Source: SAR324 cluster bacterium (lineage in GTDB: Bacteria > SAR324 > NAC60-12). From it: a stretch of DNA of 58,144 nucleotides. The position numbers and the translations under genes are program-made. Below, piece after piece: positions 8,484-17,124 of this stretch (within the stretch, counting starts at the first letter, position 1; each line of letters starts with the position of its first letter). The notes beneath the pieces were generated by a model. That model ran no database searches and was not told where the DNA came from. It saw only the letters and a program-made list of their open reading frames with translations. The stretch covers positions 1 to 58,144 of the forward strand of contig JAQWOT010000343.1 in NCBI GenBank assembly GCA_029245725.1, in the 5' to 3' direction.

Positions 8484-9380
8484 TTAGTTTTTGGGTCTTT
8501 GATGCAAATTCTCACTCAAGAAATCAACCATCTGTGGGACCATCTTCGCACCCTGACTCGTTCCCACAGCCTCTGCCAAGGTTGACTGAGCCCCAATTGC
8601 CATTCGAGAAGTCGTATTGAGATCCTCAGCCATTTGGACATAGTAGTTGATATCTTTCACCGCATTCTCTATAGAAAATGTGAGATCAATCTGCCCATCG
8701 ATGGCATAGTTCCTAATAAAATCCATCATACCTGAACGTAATGGTCCCGCTGACATGGCTTGATAAACTTTATCACGGGGAACCTCTGCAGCATCTGCCA
8801 TAGCGAAGACCTCTGCCATGGCACAGGCCGTTGTCATCGCAAAAAAGTTGTTCAGAAGTTTGATTTTGTTCCCAGTGCTTGACGAACCTAGATAAAAAAC
8901 ATTTTCCCCAAGGTCATTTAGCACTGGTTTTACCTGATTGAAAACCACCTCATCCCCAGCTCCCATGACATTCAGCTTGCCATCCTTTGCGTGTGCTGGA
9001 GTTCGCCCCAGGGGACAATCCAAATAGAATGCTCCCTTCGCAGCCAAATCCTGTGCAATCTTCAATGTCGAAGAGGGCAAAGAAGTGCCGAAGTCGATTA
9101 CAGTTGTACCAGCTTTAACTCCCAAAAGGACTCCTGCGTCACCGTAAATGTTAGATTCCACACTTTGGGAGTTATCCACACAGAACATCACAATCTCGAC
9201 TTGTTCTGCCATCTGCTTTGCTGAGGCTGACTCAACAGCTCCCCGAGATATTGCTTCCTCAATTTTCTGACGACTTCGATTGCCTTTGACTATCAATTCA
9301 TAGCCCAGCGATTGAAGTCTTTCTACCATGGCTGAGCCCATCAGTCCCAAGCCAATAAATCCAATTTTTGGTTTCTGCAT
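8484..9380 (-). CDS. Beta-hydroxyacid dehydrogenase (HIBADH / tartronate semialdehyde reductase family)
   Basis: A 298-residue NAD(P)-dependent dehydrogenase with the N-terminal nucleotide motif GFIGLGLMGSAM (7-18), a substrate-binding region LDCPLGRTPAHAKDGKL (about residues 123-139) and the catalytic lysine in NKIKLLNNFF (about residue 170). Family members interconvert 3-hydroxyacids and their semialdehydes, for example 3-hydroxyisobutyrate or glycerate/tartronate semialdehyde. It is upstream of and co-directional with the TRAP operon, 134 bases before dctP. An AGGA site precedes the ATG. Which hydroxyacid it uses cannot be decided; no glyoxylate carboligase is visible nearby. Confidence 0.88.
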   Translation of the reverse strand: MQKPKIGFIGLGLMGSAMVERLQSLGYELIVKGNRSRQKIEEAISRGAVESASAKQMAEQVEIVMFCVDNSQSVESNIYGDAGVLLGVKAGTTVIDFGTSLPSSTLKIAQDLAAKGAFYLDCPLGRTPAHAKDGKLNVMGAGDEVVFNQVKPVLNDLGENVFYLGSSSTGNKIKLLNNFFAMTTACAMAEVFAMADAAEVPRDKVYQAMSAGPLRSGMMDFIRNYAIDGQIDLTFSIENAVKDINYYVQMAEDLNTTSRMAIGAQSTLAEAVGTSQGAKMVPQMVDFLSENLHQRPKN

Positions 9381-9657
9381 ATCTATCCTGGATAATTGAT
9401 ATTGAAATATTTAAATTCGTTAGTATCTGGAATCATAATGATTTCCTTTTAGAATAAGGCAAATAATTATCAGAGACATAAGTCAATTTATCAGGAAAAA
9501 GACAAATGAATTTTGCTAAATGGTGGCTGAATTTTCAAAAATCGCTCGACTAAATTCCCTAAATTCATATTTTTGGTCGGATAACAAATATACCTTGCTT
9601 GAAGGTTGGGCAGCAAAATCTCGCATTTTCAAATAAATAATTTGTAGAAGGATCCAG
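9381..9657. promoter_or_regulatory. Divergent promoter region with a near-palindrome
   Basis: This spacer lies between the minus-strand dehydrogenase/TRAP operon and the plus-strand amidohydrolase. An imperfect inverted repeat, GGAATCATAATGATTTCC at 9429-9446, lies 49 bases ahead of the dehydrogenase start and could be an operator. No regulator gene is adjacent. The rest is AT-rich. Confidence 0.35.
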
Positions 9658-10794
9658 ATGATCATCAGAAAAGTCACCCCTTTGAACAGTCCAAATACCA
9701 CATCACAACCAATTGATCTTGAAATCGAAGACGGTAAGATCATCCGCCTTGGACCTCAGTTGGACAACCCAAAGGGTTTTAAAGAGTATGCATTTGAAAA
9801 TGCCCTGATGTCGAAAGGTTGGGTGGATCTGCACGTACACGTCTATTTTGGGGCGACCGACATCTCCATCCGGCCTGAACAGGCTGGACTTGAAACTGGA
9901 GTGACTACTTTAGTTGATTGTGGCTCTGCAGGGGAAGCCAACTTTGTGGGATTTTCAGAATTCATTGCTAAACAGGCCAAAGAGAGGCTCTTTGCTTTCT
10001 TGAACATCGGAAGCATCGGACTTGTCGCCTGCAATCGAATCAGTGAACTTTCTCTTGGGTTTCGCTCGGTGAATGTAGAACGAACTTTAAAAACCATTGA
10101 GAATTATCCTGACCTAATTCGGGGGATCAAGTGCAGGGCTAGTCAGGTCATCACTGGAGACTTAGGTGCTGAAGCAGTACGAGTAGCGAGGAAGGTAGCC
10201 CGTGTCGCAGGATTGCCGCTGATCGTCCATGTTGGGGAACCACCACCCTTGATGGAAGACGTGCTTGATCTTCTCGAGGAAGGGGATGTGGTCACCCATG
10301 CCTTTCATGGGAAACCCGGGGGTAATCTGATGGAGGATCCGAGGTCACTTGCCGCTGTTCACGAAGCGAGAATTCGGGGGGTTTTACTGGACGTGGGGCA
10401 TGGTGCAGCCTCTTTTTCCTTCAAGGTGATGCGCTTTGCGAGAGAGCAGGGAATCGAAACAGATTTGATTAGCACCGACCTGCACCGCAACAGCATCAAG
10501 GGGCCTGCCTACGACCTGCCTACAACCCTTTCAAAACTTTTGAATCTGGGAATGCCGCTGGAACAAGTCATTGCAGCAGGATCAACAAGACCCTCTTCCT
10601 TTTTAGACCCCACGGAGGGGGAAGATTGGTTGAAAGTTGGAAAGAAAGCAGACCTAACAGTATTCCGGGTAGATCAAGCGAACACTTCAGTCGAAGACAG
10701 CCTGGGTGATAATCTCACTTTAACTCAGTTGATTCATCCACTACTCGCCATTCAGGGTGTAAATCATGCTGAGTGCGGTCTACGATTCCAGTAA
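9658..10794 (+). CDS. Amidohydrolase/deacetylase-family metallohydrolase (EF0837-like)
   Basis: A 378-residue amidohydrolase-superfamily enzyme. The metal site is readable: DLHVH gives H59 and H61, K158 (GIKCRA) is the likely carbamylated lysine bridging two metals, H191 (IVHVGEP) and H214/H217 (VTHAFHG) follow, and the catalytic aspartate is in LISTDLHRNS. This matches the group annotated as amidohydrolase/deacetylase or dihydroorotase-like, which is commonly encoded beside SelA/DgaE-like PLP enzymes (EF0837-EF0838 type). Such a PLP enzyme lies at 12707-13813 on the opposite strand of this locus. AAGGA precedes the ATG. It converges with the esterase operon, with only 21 bases between stops. 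Confidence 0.85.
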   Translation: MIIRKVTPLNSPNTTSQPIDLEIEDGKIIRLGPQLDNPKGFKEYAFENALMSKGWVDLHVHVYFGATDISIRPEQAGLETGVTTLVDCGSAGEANFVGFSEFIAKQAKERLFAFLNIGSIGLVACNRISELSLGFRSVNVERTLKTIENYPDLIRGIKCRASQVITGDLGAEAVRVARKVARVAGLPLIVHVGEPPPLMEDVLDLLEEGDVVTHAFHGKPGGNLMEDPRSLAAVHEARIRGVLLDVGHGAASFSFKVMRFAREQGIETDLISTDLHRNSIKGPAYDLPTTLSKLLNLGMPLEQVIAAGSTRPSSFLDPTEGEDWLKVGKKADLTVFRVDQANTSVEDSLGDNLTLTQLIHPLLAIQGVNHAECGLRFQ

Positions 10795-10815
10795 AATTTT
10801 GTTTGAGCACAAAAA

Positions 10816-11682
10816 CTAGCACCAATGGGCTGGGAGGATCGGCCGGCCATTATCAAGCTTATCTGCAATCCAGTTTGCTTGTCGAACCCCATCTCGATAA
10901 CTCGAGTGCTGCAAAGGTACTCTATCAACAGGCCCCGTAAAAGCCTCAACCAAAGCATCACAGAACCCCACAGAGTCTTCAACTAACATGGTGGGTATTT
11001 GAACATGGGGAGCGTGATGAACTGGTTCAAAATAAGACAGAGTTTTCTCTACGGACATTTGAGCGGATGCTGAGCCTCGCAAGTGATCGTTGAATTCTTC
11101 GAGGGGATAGTTGCTAGCCTGTGATGCCCTCTTAAGGGAGTTGTAATGGAGCGCAGGGGTATAGTGGAGGGCGGCTGCCTCAGATCTACGGGCTGCTGTC
11201 CAAAGCGCTAATTCACCACCAAGTAAGCAAATTCTTTGACCGTCCACTTCTTCACGACTTTTCAAAAAGTCCATGACAGATAGACAATCTCCAGCAATAT
11301 CACGGTAAATGTAGGATTCTGCAGCTTCAATCCCCAAGGTCAATAATCCTGGATATGCTGCCGCAAAAGGCTCATCAGAGAGTCGTTGGCCTCGATGACA
11401 CAACGCTACGCAGATATATTTACAACGCTCTTCGAAAGGTGGGATGTGAACAACGCTCCCATAGTTTGGGAGATGGTAGATGACTGGGAAGGGCCCTTCA
11501 CCTCTTGGCACACTGTAGTAAGCAAAGATTCGATAACCTTTCACACTTGAAAGCTGTAAGCCGTACAGAGTGAATTGAGGTTTGCTGCGAATGGACAGTG
11601 CCTTCAATTCAGGCTCTGGAACCACTGAATTCAAGTCGCTTTCAATACCAGCCCAGAATTGATCAAAGTCCTTTGGTTTCAT
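10816..11682 (-). CDS. Acetyl-xylan-esterase-like protein lacking the catalytic serine
   Basis: A 288-residue paralogue of the adjacent AXE1-family esterase, aligning over its length (KPKDFDQFW matches KPHDFDQFW; AYPGLLTLGI matches GYPGLLTHNI). At the nucleophile elbow the neighbour reads QGSSQGGAL, but this protein reads LGGELALW, so the serine is replaced by glutamate and the second glycine by alanine. Possible Asp (VEDSVG) and His (LQHSSY) equivalents remain. It is therefore probably not a serine esterase; it may be a pseudoenzyme, a partner subunit, or may have changed activity. The ATG at 11682 has AAGGAATC ahead of it. A TTG at 11715 overlapping the upstream stop as TTGA is the alternative start. 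Confidence 0.8.
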   Translation of the reverse strand: MKPKDFDQFWAGIESDLNSVVPEPELKALSIRSKPQFTLYGLQLSSVKGYRIFAYYSVPRGEGPFPVIYHLPNYGSVVHIPPFEERCKYICVALCHRGQRLSDEPFAAAYPGLLTLGIEAAESYIYRDIAGDCLSVMDFLKSREEVDGQRICLLGGELALWTAARRSEAAALHYTPALHYNSLKRASQASNYPLEEFNDHLRGSASAQMSVEKTLSYFEPVHHAPHVQIPTMLVEDSVGFCDALVEAFTGPVDRVPLQHSSYRDGVRQANWIADKLDNGRPILPAHWC

Positions 11683-11711
11683 GATTCCTTGTATTTTCAG
11701 AGCTTGGTGAC

Positions 11712-12647
11712 TCAAGATCCAGCTTGTTTCAATTGGTTGTCGAAAAAAGCATCCACCACATGATCATGCTCATGATGATTGGCGTCATGACCATGCCCTT
11801 CGTATTCGTAGAGCTTTTTATTAGACGTACCAATCCTTTCCATCAATGGATAGGCAGTCTCTGGAGGACAAACATCGTCTTGCAGGCCAATGTACACGAT
11901 GATGGGACATTGAATCCGCTCTGCAAAGTTGAAGCAGTCATAATAATTCCAAGTATCCACTATCGCTGACCTATGTTCTGGGTGTATTCCCAGATAATCG
12001 TTGATTTCCTCATACGGATAAGTACGCGTCAATTTAAAGGCGTCCACGACGCCCGCAAGATAAGGTGCTCCAGCTGAAGCGGCTCTGACTTGTTGACGGA
12101 GCGCGGAGACAACAAGAGTCAATGCACCTCCCTGGCTACTCCCTTGGATTCCAATCCGATCAGAGTCTACCTCTGGTTGCTCAAGTAGAAAATCAATCAC
12201 CCTCACTGCATCGATGTAAAATCCCTTGTAACCGTAATGGTCTCGATCATTGATGTTGTGGGTTAACAAACCAGGATATCCGGGGTTGAATGCGCCATTG
12301 CTCCGTAATTTGCCCCGTGGAGCAGCACCAAAGGTAGCATAACCTTGGGCAGCATGTGATTTTGGCAAGGTTGGCTCACTGATGTAGCCTGGATAGAAAA
12401 CGCGGGCGGGAAGGGTCTTGGTTCTTTCTCTGGGCAGACAATACCAGCCAGCGATTCGCAAACCATCAAGGCTGTCATATTTGACATCAAACACCTCTAC
12501 TTCCTCACTGGAACGCAAAGGATTCAACTCAATCGAGGCATTCAATGGGATTGAGTCAACTTCCTCCATGATTTCCTGCCAAAACTGGTCAAAGTCATGC
12601 GGTTTGACAACTTCCGTAGGATGAGCAGATAAATTTGGTTTGGGCAC
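11712..12647 (-). CDS. Acetyl xylan esterase / cephalosporin-C deacetylase family hydrolase
   Basis: A 311-residue alpha/beta hydrolase of the AXE1 family. The nucleophile is S171 in GSSQGG, the acid is in GLQDDVCPP, and the histidine is in EYEGHGHDANHH. An N-terminal HDFDQFW motif is typical of the family. Members remove acetyl groups from sugars or beta-lactam side chains and are usually cytosolic hexamers; no signal peptide is present. It begins with GTG after a strong AAAGGAG site and is followed at once by its serine-less paralogue. In this operon it probably deacetylates an imported acetylated carbohydrate, which is an inference from the ABC importer upstream. Confidence 0.9.
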   Translation of the reverse strand: MPKPNLSAHPTEVVKPHDFDQFWQEIMEEVDSIPLNASIELNPLRSSEEVEVFDVKYDSLDGLRIAGWYCLPRERTKTLPARVFYPGYISEPTLPKSHAAQGYATFGAAPRGKLRSNGAFNPGYPGLLTHNINDRDHYGYKGFYIDAVRVIDFLLEQPEVDSDRIGIQGSSQGGALTLVVSALRQQVRAASAGAPYLAGVVDAFKLTRTYPYEEINDYLGIHPEHRSAIVDTWNYYDCFNFAERIQCPIIVYIGLQDDVCPPETAYPLMERIGTSNKKLYEYEGHGHDANHHEHDHVVDAFFDNQLKQAGS

Positions 12648-12706
12648 GAAACTCCTTTATTTCAAGAACATCGTTGATTCAGAGCGATAGCAAAAGGGAG
12701 AGTAAT

Positions 12707-13813
12707 TTAATGGATTACCTTGAGAATCTGCTCCAACACAATCTGCGTCTCTTTATCACTAACCGTCATTGGATTGAGAAGGATGGCGTTCAGTTTCTCA
12801 GAGGGAGCAACAGATACTGCAGGTTCGCCCACCATCAATTGGTCCACAAGTTGATCCTTTGACCAATTGTCTGGAAGCTGAACAATAGCTCTTGGGACTG
12901 GTTGTCCTGCTTCATTGGGATAATCTCTTTTGGCTGAGAGTCCACCTTTTCCATTCAAGCCCTGGATCCAGATCTGAACACGCTGCTCGTAGACTTCCAG
13001 CAACTGTTCGTGATCTAAGCTCACGTAGCGCTCTACTGCTGCCAAGAGGCCCATCATTTCCTCCTTGCCGACCTTCATCGGTCTTCCCACACCATGATTG
13101 GGAGCACCCAATATCCTTATCCGCTCAATCCATTCTGACTTTCCAACTACTAGTCCCGATGCTTGTGGGCCTGACAAGTCTTTGCCACCGCTGAAAATTG
13201 CCAGATCTGCCCCTAATTGAGTGAAGTTCCAAAGATTGCTAGCAGGTGGCAACTGGGCAGCTCCATCCACAATGATAGGTACACCCTGCTTTTTGGCGGA
13301 TTGAATGACATCTTCCAAAGAGAGTTCACTCGGCTGATTCATCACACCCTGAAACCAGAAAACAGCAACAGTCGAAGCGCTGTAAGCGTTTTCCAAATCC
13401 TCTAGGGAAGTTCCATCAATTGTTCCAATTTCCACCAAAGTAGCACCTGCTTGCCGCACAGCATAGTCGTAAGGATTCCGGTGCATCCTTTGGACAATGA
13501 CCTCATTCTGAGTTCCGAGTGAATTGGGGAAGCTCTCAAAGGTTGCTCCTGAAACTTTTTGGATGCATGCAGCCGTAGCCAGCAGCAACCCTGTCGCAGC
13601 ACCACAACTTACGAAGGCAGCTTCATTCTGTGTGATTTCTGCCAAGCGAGCCCCAACTTTCTGCTGAAGATCATGCATGTCAACGAATGATTGAGCAGCA
13701 TGCTGCATCGCTTGGCGAATCTCTGCAGGCATCAGCGAACCACCGAGTTTCGTGAGGGTAGCATTCGCATTGATAACAGGCCGAATCCCAAGCGATTTGT
13801 AATTCGAAGTCAT
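12707..13813 (-). CDS. SelA/DgaE-like pyridoxal-phosphate enzyme
   Basis: A 368-residue fold-type I PLP enzyme related to L-seryl-tRNA(Sec) selenium transferase and to D-glucosaminate-6-phosphate ammonia-lyase (DgaE). The Schiff-base lysine is K211 in FSGGKDLSGPQASG, the pyridine-nitrogen aspartate is D183 in VDGAAQLPP, and a glycine-rich phosphate-binding segment SCGAATGLLL is at 69-78. It lacks the N-terminal extension of true SelA, and no selenocysteine gene is near, so an ammonia-lyase or aldolase-type role on an amino sugar acid is more likely. It lies in the operon with the sugar importer and the esterases. Confidence 0.85.
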   Translation of the reverse strand: MTSNYKSLGIRPVINANATLTKLGGSLMPAEIRQAMQHAAQSFVDMHDLQQKVGARLAEITQNEAAFVSCGAATGLLLATAACIQKVSGATFESFPNSLGTQNEVIVQRMHRNPYDYAVRQAGATLVEIGTIDGTSLEDLENAYSASTVAVFWFQGVMNQPSELSLEDVIQSAKKQGVPIIVDGAAQLPPASNLWNFTQLGADLAIFSGGKDLSGPQASGLVVGKSEWIERIRILGAPNHGVGRPMKVGKEEMMGLLAAVERYVSLDHEQLLEVYEQRVQIWIQGLNGKGGLSAKRDYPNEAGQPVPRAIVQLPDNWSKDQLVDQLMVGEPAVSVAPSEKLNAILLNPMTVSDKETQIVLEQILKVIH

Positions 13814-13885
13814 GGATTCCTTTCGGGGAACAGATGTTTTAGCAGTGATGAATCTTCATTACGTTAGGTTCTGTCTCTCTGAATC

Positions 13886-14407
13886 TCATCCACCATGATC
13901 TTGCTGCAACAGACCTACACCATAGAATTCGTAGGAAGCAGCTTCGTCCGGGAAGTCGACAACATGGACGGTAAAACGAGCTGGAACTCCATTTTGTGGG
14001 CATTTCTCTTTGAAGAAATTGCGGTAAGCCTTTGCATATTCTGCACGTACTCTTTCCTGCTCTTTGCGATAACCTGCTGGATCAGAGAGCGGGCTGGGAG
14101 ACTTTGGTTGGGCTCCAAATGCGTGAATTTCGATGAAGTCTATTTCTGCGATCGACTGACAGATTCCAGCCTCTTGTAACCAGTATTCCCAGCAACGAAA
14201 GACCAATGGAACTTCAATAGCAGGTTCCATGCTTGTGACTGAATCCAACTGAAGAACCTTTGTTGCAGAGTGCCCTCCAGTAAGCCCTGAGAAGTGAATT
14301 CGTAGGTCTCCATCAGGTTGTTTTTCTACCACCATTGCTGATAAAACAGGATCTTCACCCTCGTAGTAGTAGGTTAACTTTCCACGTTTCTTTACCAAAA
14401 AGGCCAT
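13886..14407 (-). CDS. Protein of unknown function, in the sugar-importer operon
   Basis: A 173-residue soluble protein with no signal peptide or membrane segment. I do not recognise it. The first half is strand-rich (MAFLVKKRGKLTYYYEGEDP), there is an acidic FIEIHAFGAQPKS stretch near the middle, a charged helix around YRKEQERVRAEYAKAYRNFF, and a C-terminal VHVVDFPDEAASYEFYG segment. The ATG at 14407 is preferred over the TTG two codons upstream because AAGAGGA lies 7 bases before it. It sits between the SelA-like enzyme and the epimerase in the same direction, so a role in the same carbohydrate pathway is likely but unspecified. Confidence 0.7.
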   Translation of the reverse strand: MAFLVKKRGKLTYYYEGEDPVLSAMVVEKQPDGDLRIHFSGLTGGHSATKVLQLDSVTSMEPAIEVPLVFRCWEYWLQEAGICQSIAEIDFIEIHAFGAQPKSPSPLSDPAGYRKEQERVRAEYAKAYRNFFKEKCPQNGVPARFTVHVVDFPDEAASYEFYGVGLLQQDHGG

Positions 14408-14496
14408 TTTCAATCCTCTTAGATTGTTAGGTTTGATCAGCAGACTCAGGATTTTGATGAAGCAGATCTAATGAAATGTAACTTGCCAAATAGGCT

Positions 14497-15204
14497 TTAT
14501 GTGGCTGGTCTAGCCTTTGGAGTCCAATCCAACATTCGTTCAGCCTTGGCCATGCACATAATTTTTTGTTCATAGTCTCCACTGAGCATGAAAGCCTGAA
14601 AACCTGCCTTCAGTTCGAGGGCTGCAAGCATTGCAGAGGCAATATCTTCATCAGTTGTCGCTATTGTAGTAACTCCTTGTTGGGTCTCGCTCAGCCACTT
14701 TTCTTTCAGGGTAGGATGACATAGACGCAGAGCATTCGTATGCATTCCCCATCTTCGCCAGGCATTGCGACAAATTTCCTCACCCAGCCACTTCGTGAAA
14801 CCATAAAGCGCTGTTTCATCTGGTGGGATTTCCTCATCTTGAAAGTAGCGCTTCCGGAGATCCGCATAGACCGACATACTGCTACAGTAGACAGCCTGTT
14901 GGATCCCTGCTGCCTGCGCACTCCTCAATAAGAAATGTAGACCCTTGACATTCACATCGTAAGCAGAGTCAACCCCTTTCCAGGTGTCCCAGTCTTCGCT
15001 ACCCATTGCCAGATAGATCAAAGCATCCATACCCTTAACGGCTTTTTCTAAACCAACAGGATCTGTTAGTTCTCCTTGAAGAAATTCCAGTGACTGATCC
15101 ACCGGGGGATTTCGATCATAGACTCGTAGTTGATGCTGCTTTTTGAGAAAGGGGATAACTAGGGTTGCTACCCGACCACTACCCCCCGCAAGAAGAACTT
15201 TCAT
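14497..15204 (-). CDS. NAD(P)-dependent epimerase/dehydratase-family protein
   Basis: A 235-residue short-chain-dehydrogenase-type (extended) protein. The nucleotide motif is GGSGRVATLV at the N-terminus, an acidic residue follows (VYDRN), the catalytic serine region is VYCSSMSVY, and the YxxxK pair is YGFTKWLGEE. It is shorter than most sugar-nucleotide epimerases, close to uronate-dehydrogenase-like proteins, so oxidation of a sugar acid is possible. The ATG at 15204 (MKVLLAGG) is chosen over an upstream TTG at 15222. It follows the permease gene in the same direction. Confidence 0.8.
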   Translation of the reverse strand: MKVLLAGGSGRVATLVIPFLKKQHQLRVYDRNPPVDQSLEFLQGELTDPVGLEKAVKGMDALIYLAMGSEDWDTWKGVDSAYDVNVKGLHFLLRSAQAAGIQQAVYCSSMSVYADLRKRYFQDEEIPPDETALYGFTKWLGEEICRNAWRRWGMHTNALRLCHPTLKEKWLSETQQGVTTIATTDEDIASAMLAALELKAGFQAFMLSGDYEQKIMCMAKAERMLDWTPKARPAT

Positions 15205-15237
15205 TCGATTTCCATAAAGCAAGTAAAATTAATAACT

Positions 15238-16074
15238 TCAACCCTTTAAAGCACCAGTCGTGATACCATCCTGAATCTGCTTTTGAAACGTTATATACAC
15301 AATTAATGTGGGCACCATAATGATTGTTAACGCTGCAAATAGAGCACTCCAGTCATTCTCATAGAATTGCTTGAACAGCATGAAAGCCAGACCTTGGGAG
15401 AGCATGTATTTACTCTCATCACTGATCAACACGAGGGGTAAAACATATTGGTTCCACATCCCCAAAAAGTTGAAAATGCCCATGCTGATCAATCCAGGTG
15501 ACGCCATTGGTAGCATGACCTTGAAGAACACCTGATAGGGGTTAGCACCATCCATAATCGCTGATTCTTCTATTTCAGTCGGGAGAGTCTTGAAGAAGCC
15601 TGTCAGAAAGAAAATGGTGAAGGGAAGAGAATAGGCAATGTAGACTAGAATCAATCCATGGAAGGTGTTGAGCATCTTTAATTGATTCACCAAGTTAAAG
15701 AGTGGCACTAGGGCAAGAAACACAGGGAAGAGCATTCCAGAAAGAAACATGTAGAAGAGGAAACGCCGACCAACAAATTCAAAACGTGCCAAGACATAAG
15801 CTGCCATCGCAGAGATGATTAACGTTAGCAGCAGAGCAGGAACAACAACAATCAGAGTATTTAGGAGATATTCTCCCACATGAGCTTTGGTCCAGGCTCT
15901 CGCGAAGTTATCCCACTGCAGTTCCACTGGTGGGGCCCAAGGGCTGAAGAACAATTCCTGATCGGTCTTGAAGGAACTGTAGATCATCCAGATCATTGGA
16001 AAAATCACTGTCACTGCCCAACCGATCAGAACCGTTTGCGTGGAAACGGCCGACCAGCGGCTTACTTGGTACAT
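15238..16074 (-). CDS. Carbohydrate ABC transporter permease, MalG/UgpE-like
   Basis: A 278-residue inner-membrane protein with six predicted membrane segments. The EAA loop that docks on the ATPase reads EIEESAIMDGANPYQVFFKVMLP, matching the CUT1-family consensus. The C-terminus ends in a typical short tail (GITTGALKG). AGGAG precedes the ATG. It pairs with the MalF-like permease 8 bases upstream. No ATPase gene lies in this operon, so an MsmK/UgpC-like ATPase encoded elsewhere would have to serve it. Confidence 0.92.
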   Translation of the reverse strand: MYQVSRWSAVSTQTVLIGWAVTVIFPMIWMIYSSFKTDQELFFSPWAPPVELQWDNFARAWTKAHVGEYLLNTLIVVVPALLLTLIISAMAAYVLARFEFVGRRFLFYMFLSGMLFPVFLALVPLFNLVNQLKMLNTFHGLILVYIAYSLPFTIFFLTGFFKTLPTEIEESAIMDGANPYQVFFKVMLPMASPGLISMGIFNFLGMWNQYVLPLVLISDESKYMLSQGLAFMLFKQFYENDWSALFAALTIIMVPTLIVYITFQKQIQDGITTGALKG

Positions 16075-16082
16075 TCGAACTC

Positions 16083-16958
16083 CTAGAATTCAATCGTCTC
16101 TCGACGCGTCACACGGAAAATCAGTAATGTCAGAACGATGACAATGACGAAGTAAACCATCGCGATACTGGTGGCATACCCAAAACGACTATGTAAGAAA
16201 GCGTGCTCGTATAAGAGGGTAGCCAATACATCTGTGGAGCGGTCCGGACCGCCCTGAGTCATCGTGAAGGTAATGCCAAACATGTCCATCGCTATGACAG
16301 TGATGAAAACGAGTGAGGACCTAGTGTTTTCCCAAAGCAAGGGAAATGTGATTCGAAAAAAGGTTGATCCTCTACCAGCCCCATCCAGTGCTGCAGCTTC
16401 ATAAAGTGATTTTGGGATGGAGAGCATACCCGCCATGAAAATCACCATAAAGAATCCTGCAGACTGCCAGACCGTCACAGCCACAATCGACCAGAGAGCT
16501 GTATCAGGATCCCCCAGCCAAATTGGTGGATTCTCAATTCCAACTGCCTTGAGAAGTGAACTAAAGATGCCGATGGTTGGATGATAAACAAAACTCCAGA
16601 GAATCCCGATCGCCACCACAGACATCACTTGTGGAAAGAAGAAAGTAACCCGATAGAAATTACTAAAGCGGACCTTCTGAGAAATCATGAAGGCCATGAA
16701 CAGCGCAAATCCGAGAGTAATGATTGGTAAAAAAACGAGATAAATCAGATTGTTGGAGAGTGCATTCCAAAATTTATCATCACCAAGCATTTTTTCAAAG
16801 TTGTCGAGACCCACAAATCTCGGAGACTTTCGGAGGCCTTTCCATTTTGTAAAGGCCACATACATTGCCTGTGCGTATGGATAAATTACGAATAGACTGT
16901 AGAGAATCAGAGCAGGAGCTAGGAAGGGAAGGATGATCCCGTACTTGTTACGATGCAT
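16083..16958 (-). CDS. Carbohydrate ABC transporter permease, MalF/UgpA-like
   Basis: A 291-residue permease with six membrane segments. It has the CUT1 N-terminal pattern (FLAPALILYSLFVIYPYAQAM) and an EAA loop, SLYEAAALDGAGRGSTFFRITFP. It forms the translocation pore with the following MalG-like subunit. A structured 166-base spacer containing a 12-bp stem-loop separates it from the binding-protein gene upstream. Confidence 0.92.
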   Translation of the reverse strand: MHRNKYGIILPFLAPALILYSLFVIYPYAQAMYVAFTKWKGLRKSPRFVGLDNFEKMLGDDKFWNALSNNLIYLVFLPIITLGFALFMAFMISQKVRFSNFYRVTFFFPQVMSVVAIGILWSFVYHPTIGIFSSLLKAVGIENPPIWLGDPDTALWSIVAVTVWQSAGFFMVIFMAGMLSIPKSLYEAAALDGAGRGSTFFRITFPLLWENTRSSLVFITVIAMDMFGITFTMTQGGPDRSTDVLATLLYEHAFLHSRFGYATSIAMVYFVIVIVLTLLIFRVTRRETIEF

Positions 16959-17124
16959 AACGGAGTCTATTCAATCATGAGGATCAAAGGTTTCCTCATC
17001 AGAGGAAGGAAGGTTGGCAGCTGGAATCAGCGGTTCTTTCCAACTGCCATCTGAACTATCTTGTCAACTCATACAAAGTTAGAGGAATTCGTGAGAAACC
17101 TTTTTGAGAAAATTTTCTCAATCG
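16959..17124 (-). promoter_or_regulatory. Structured spacer with a 12-bp stem-loop and a palindrome
   Basis: The arms TGGCAGCTGGAA (17015-17026) and TTCCAACTGCCA (17038-17049) pair over 12 bp with one G-U wobble across an 11-base loop. Just after the binding-protein stop lies a perfect 18-base palindrome, TTGAGAAAATTTTCTCAA (17104-17121). Both lie in the transcript between the binding protein and its permeases. They likely protect or partly terminate the upstream message. Confidence 0.6.

Noticed and set aside
647-9380. Glyoxylate carboligase plus tartronate semialdehyde reductase pathway linking to purine-derived glyoxylate
   Set aside because: The TPP enzyme keeps the activating glutamate (E53) that glyoxylate carboligase lacks, and the two genes are about 6 kb apart in different units.
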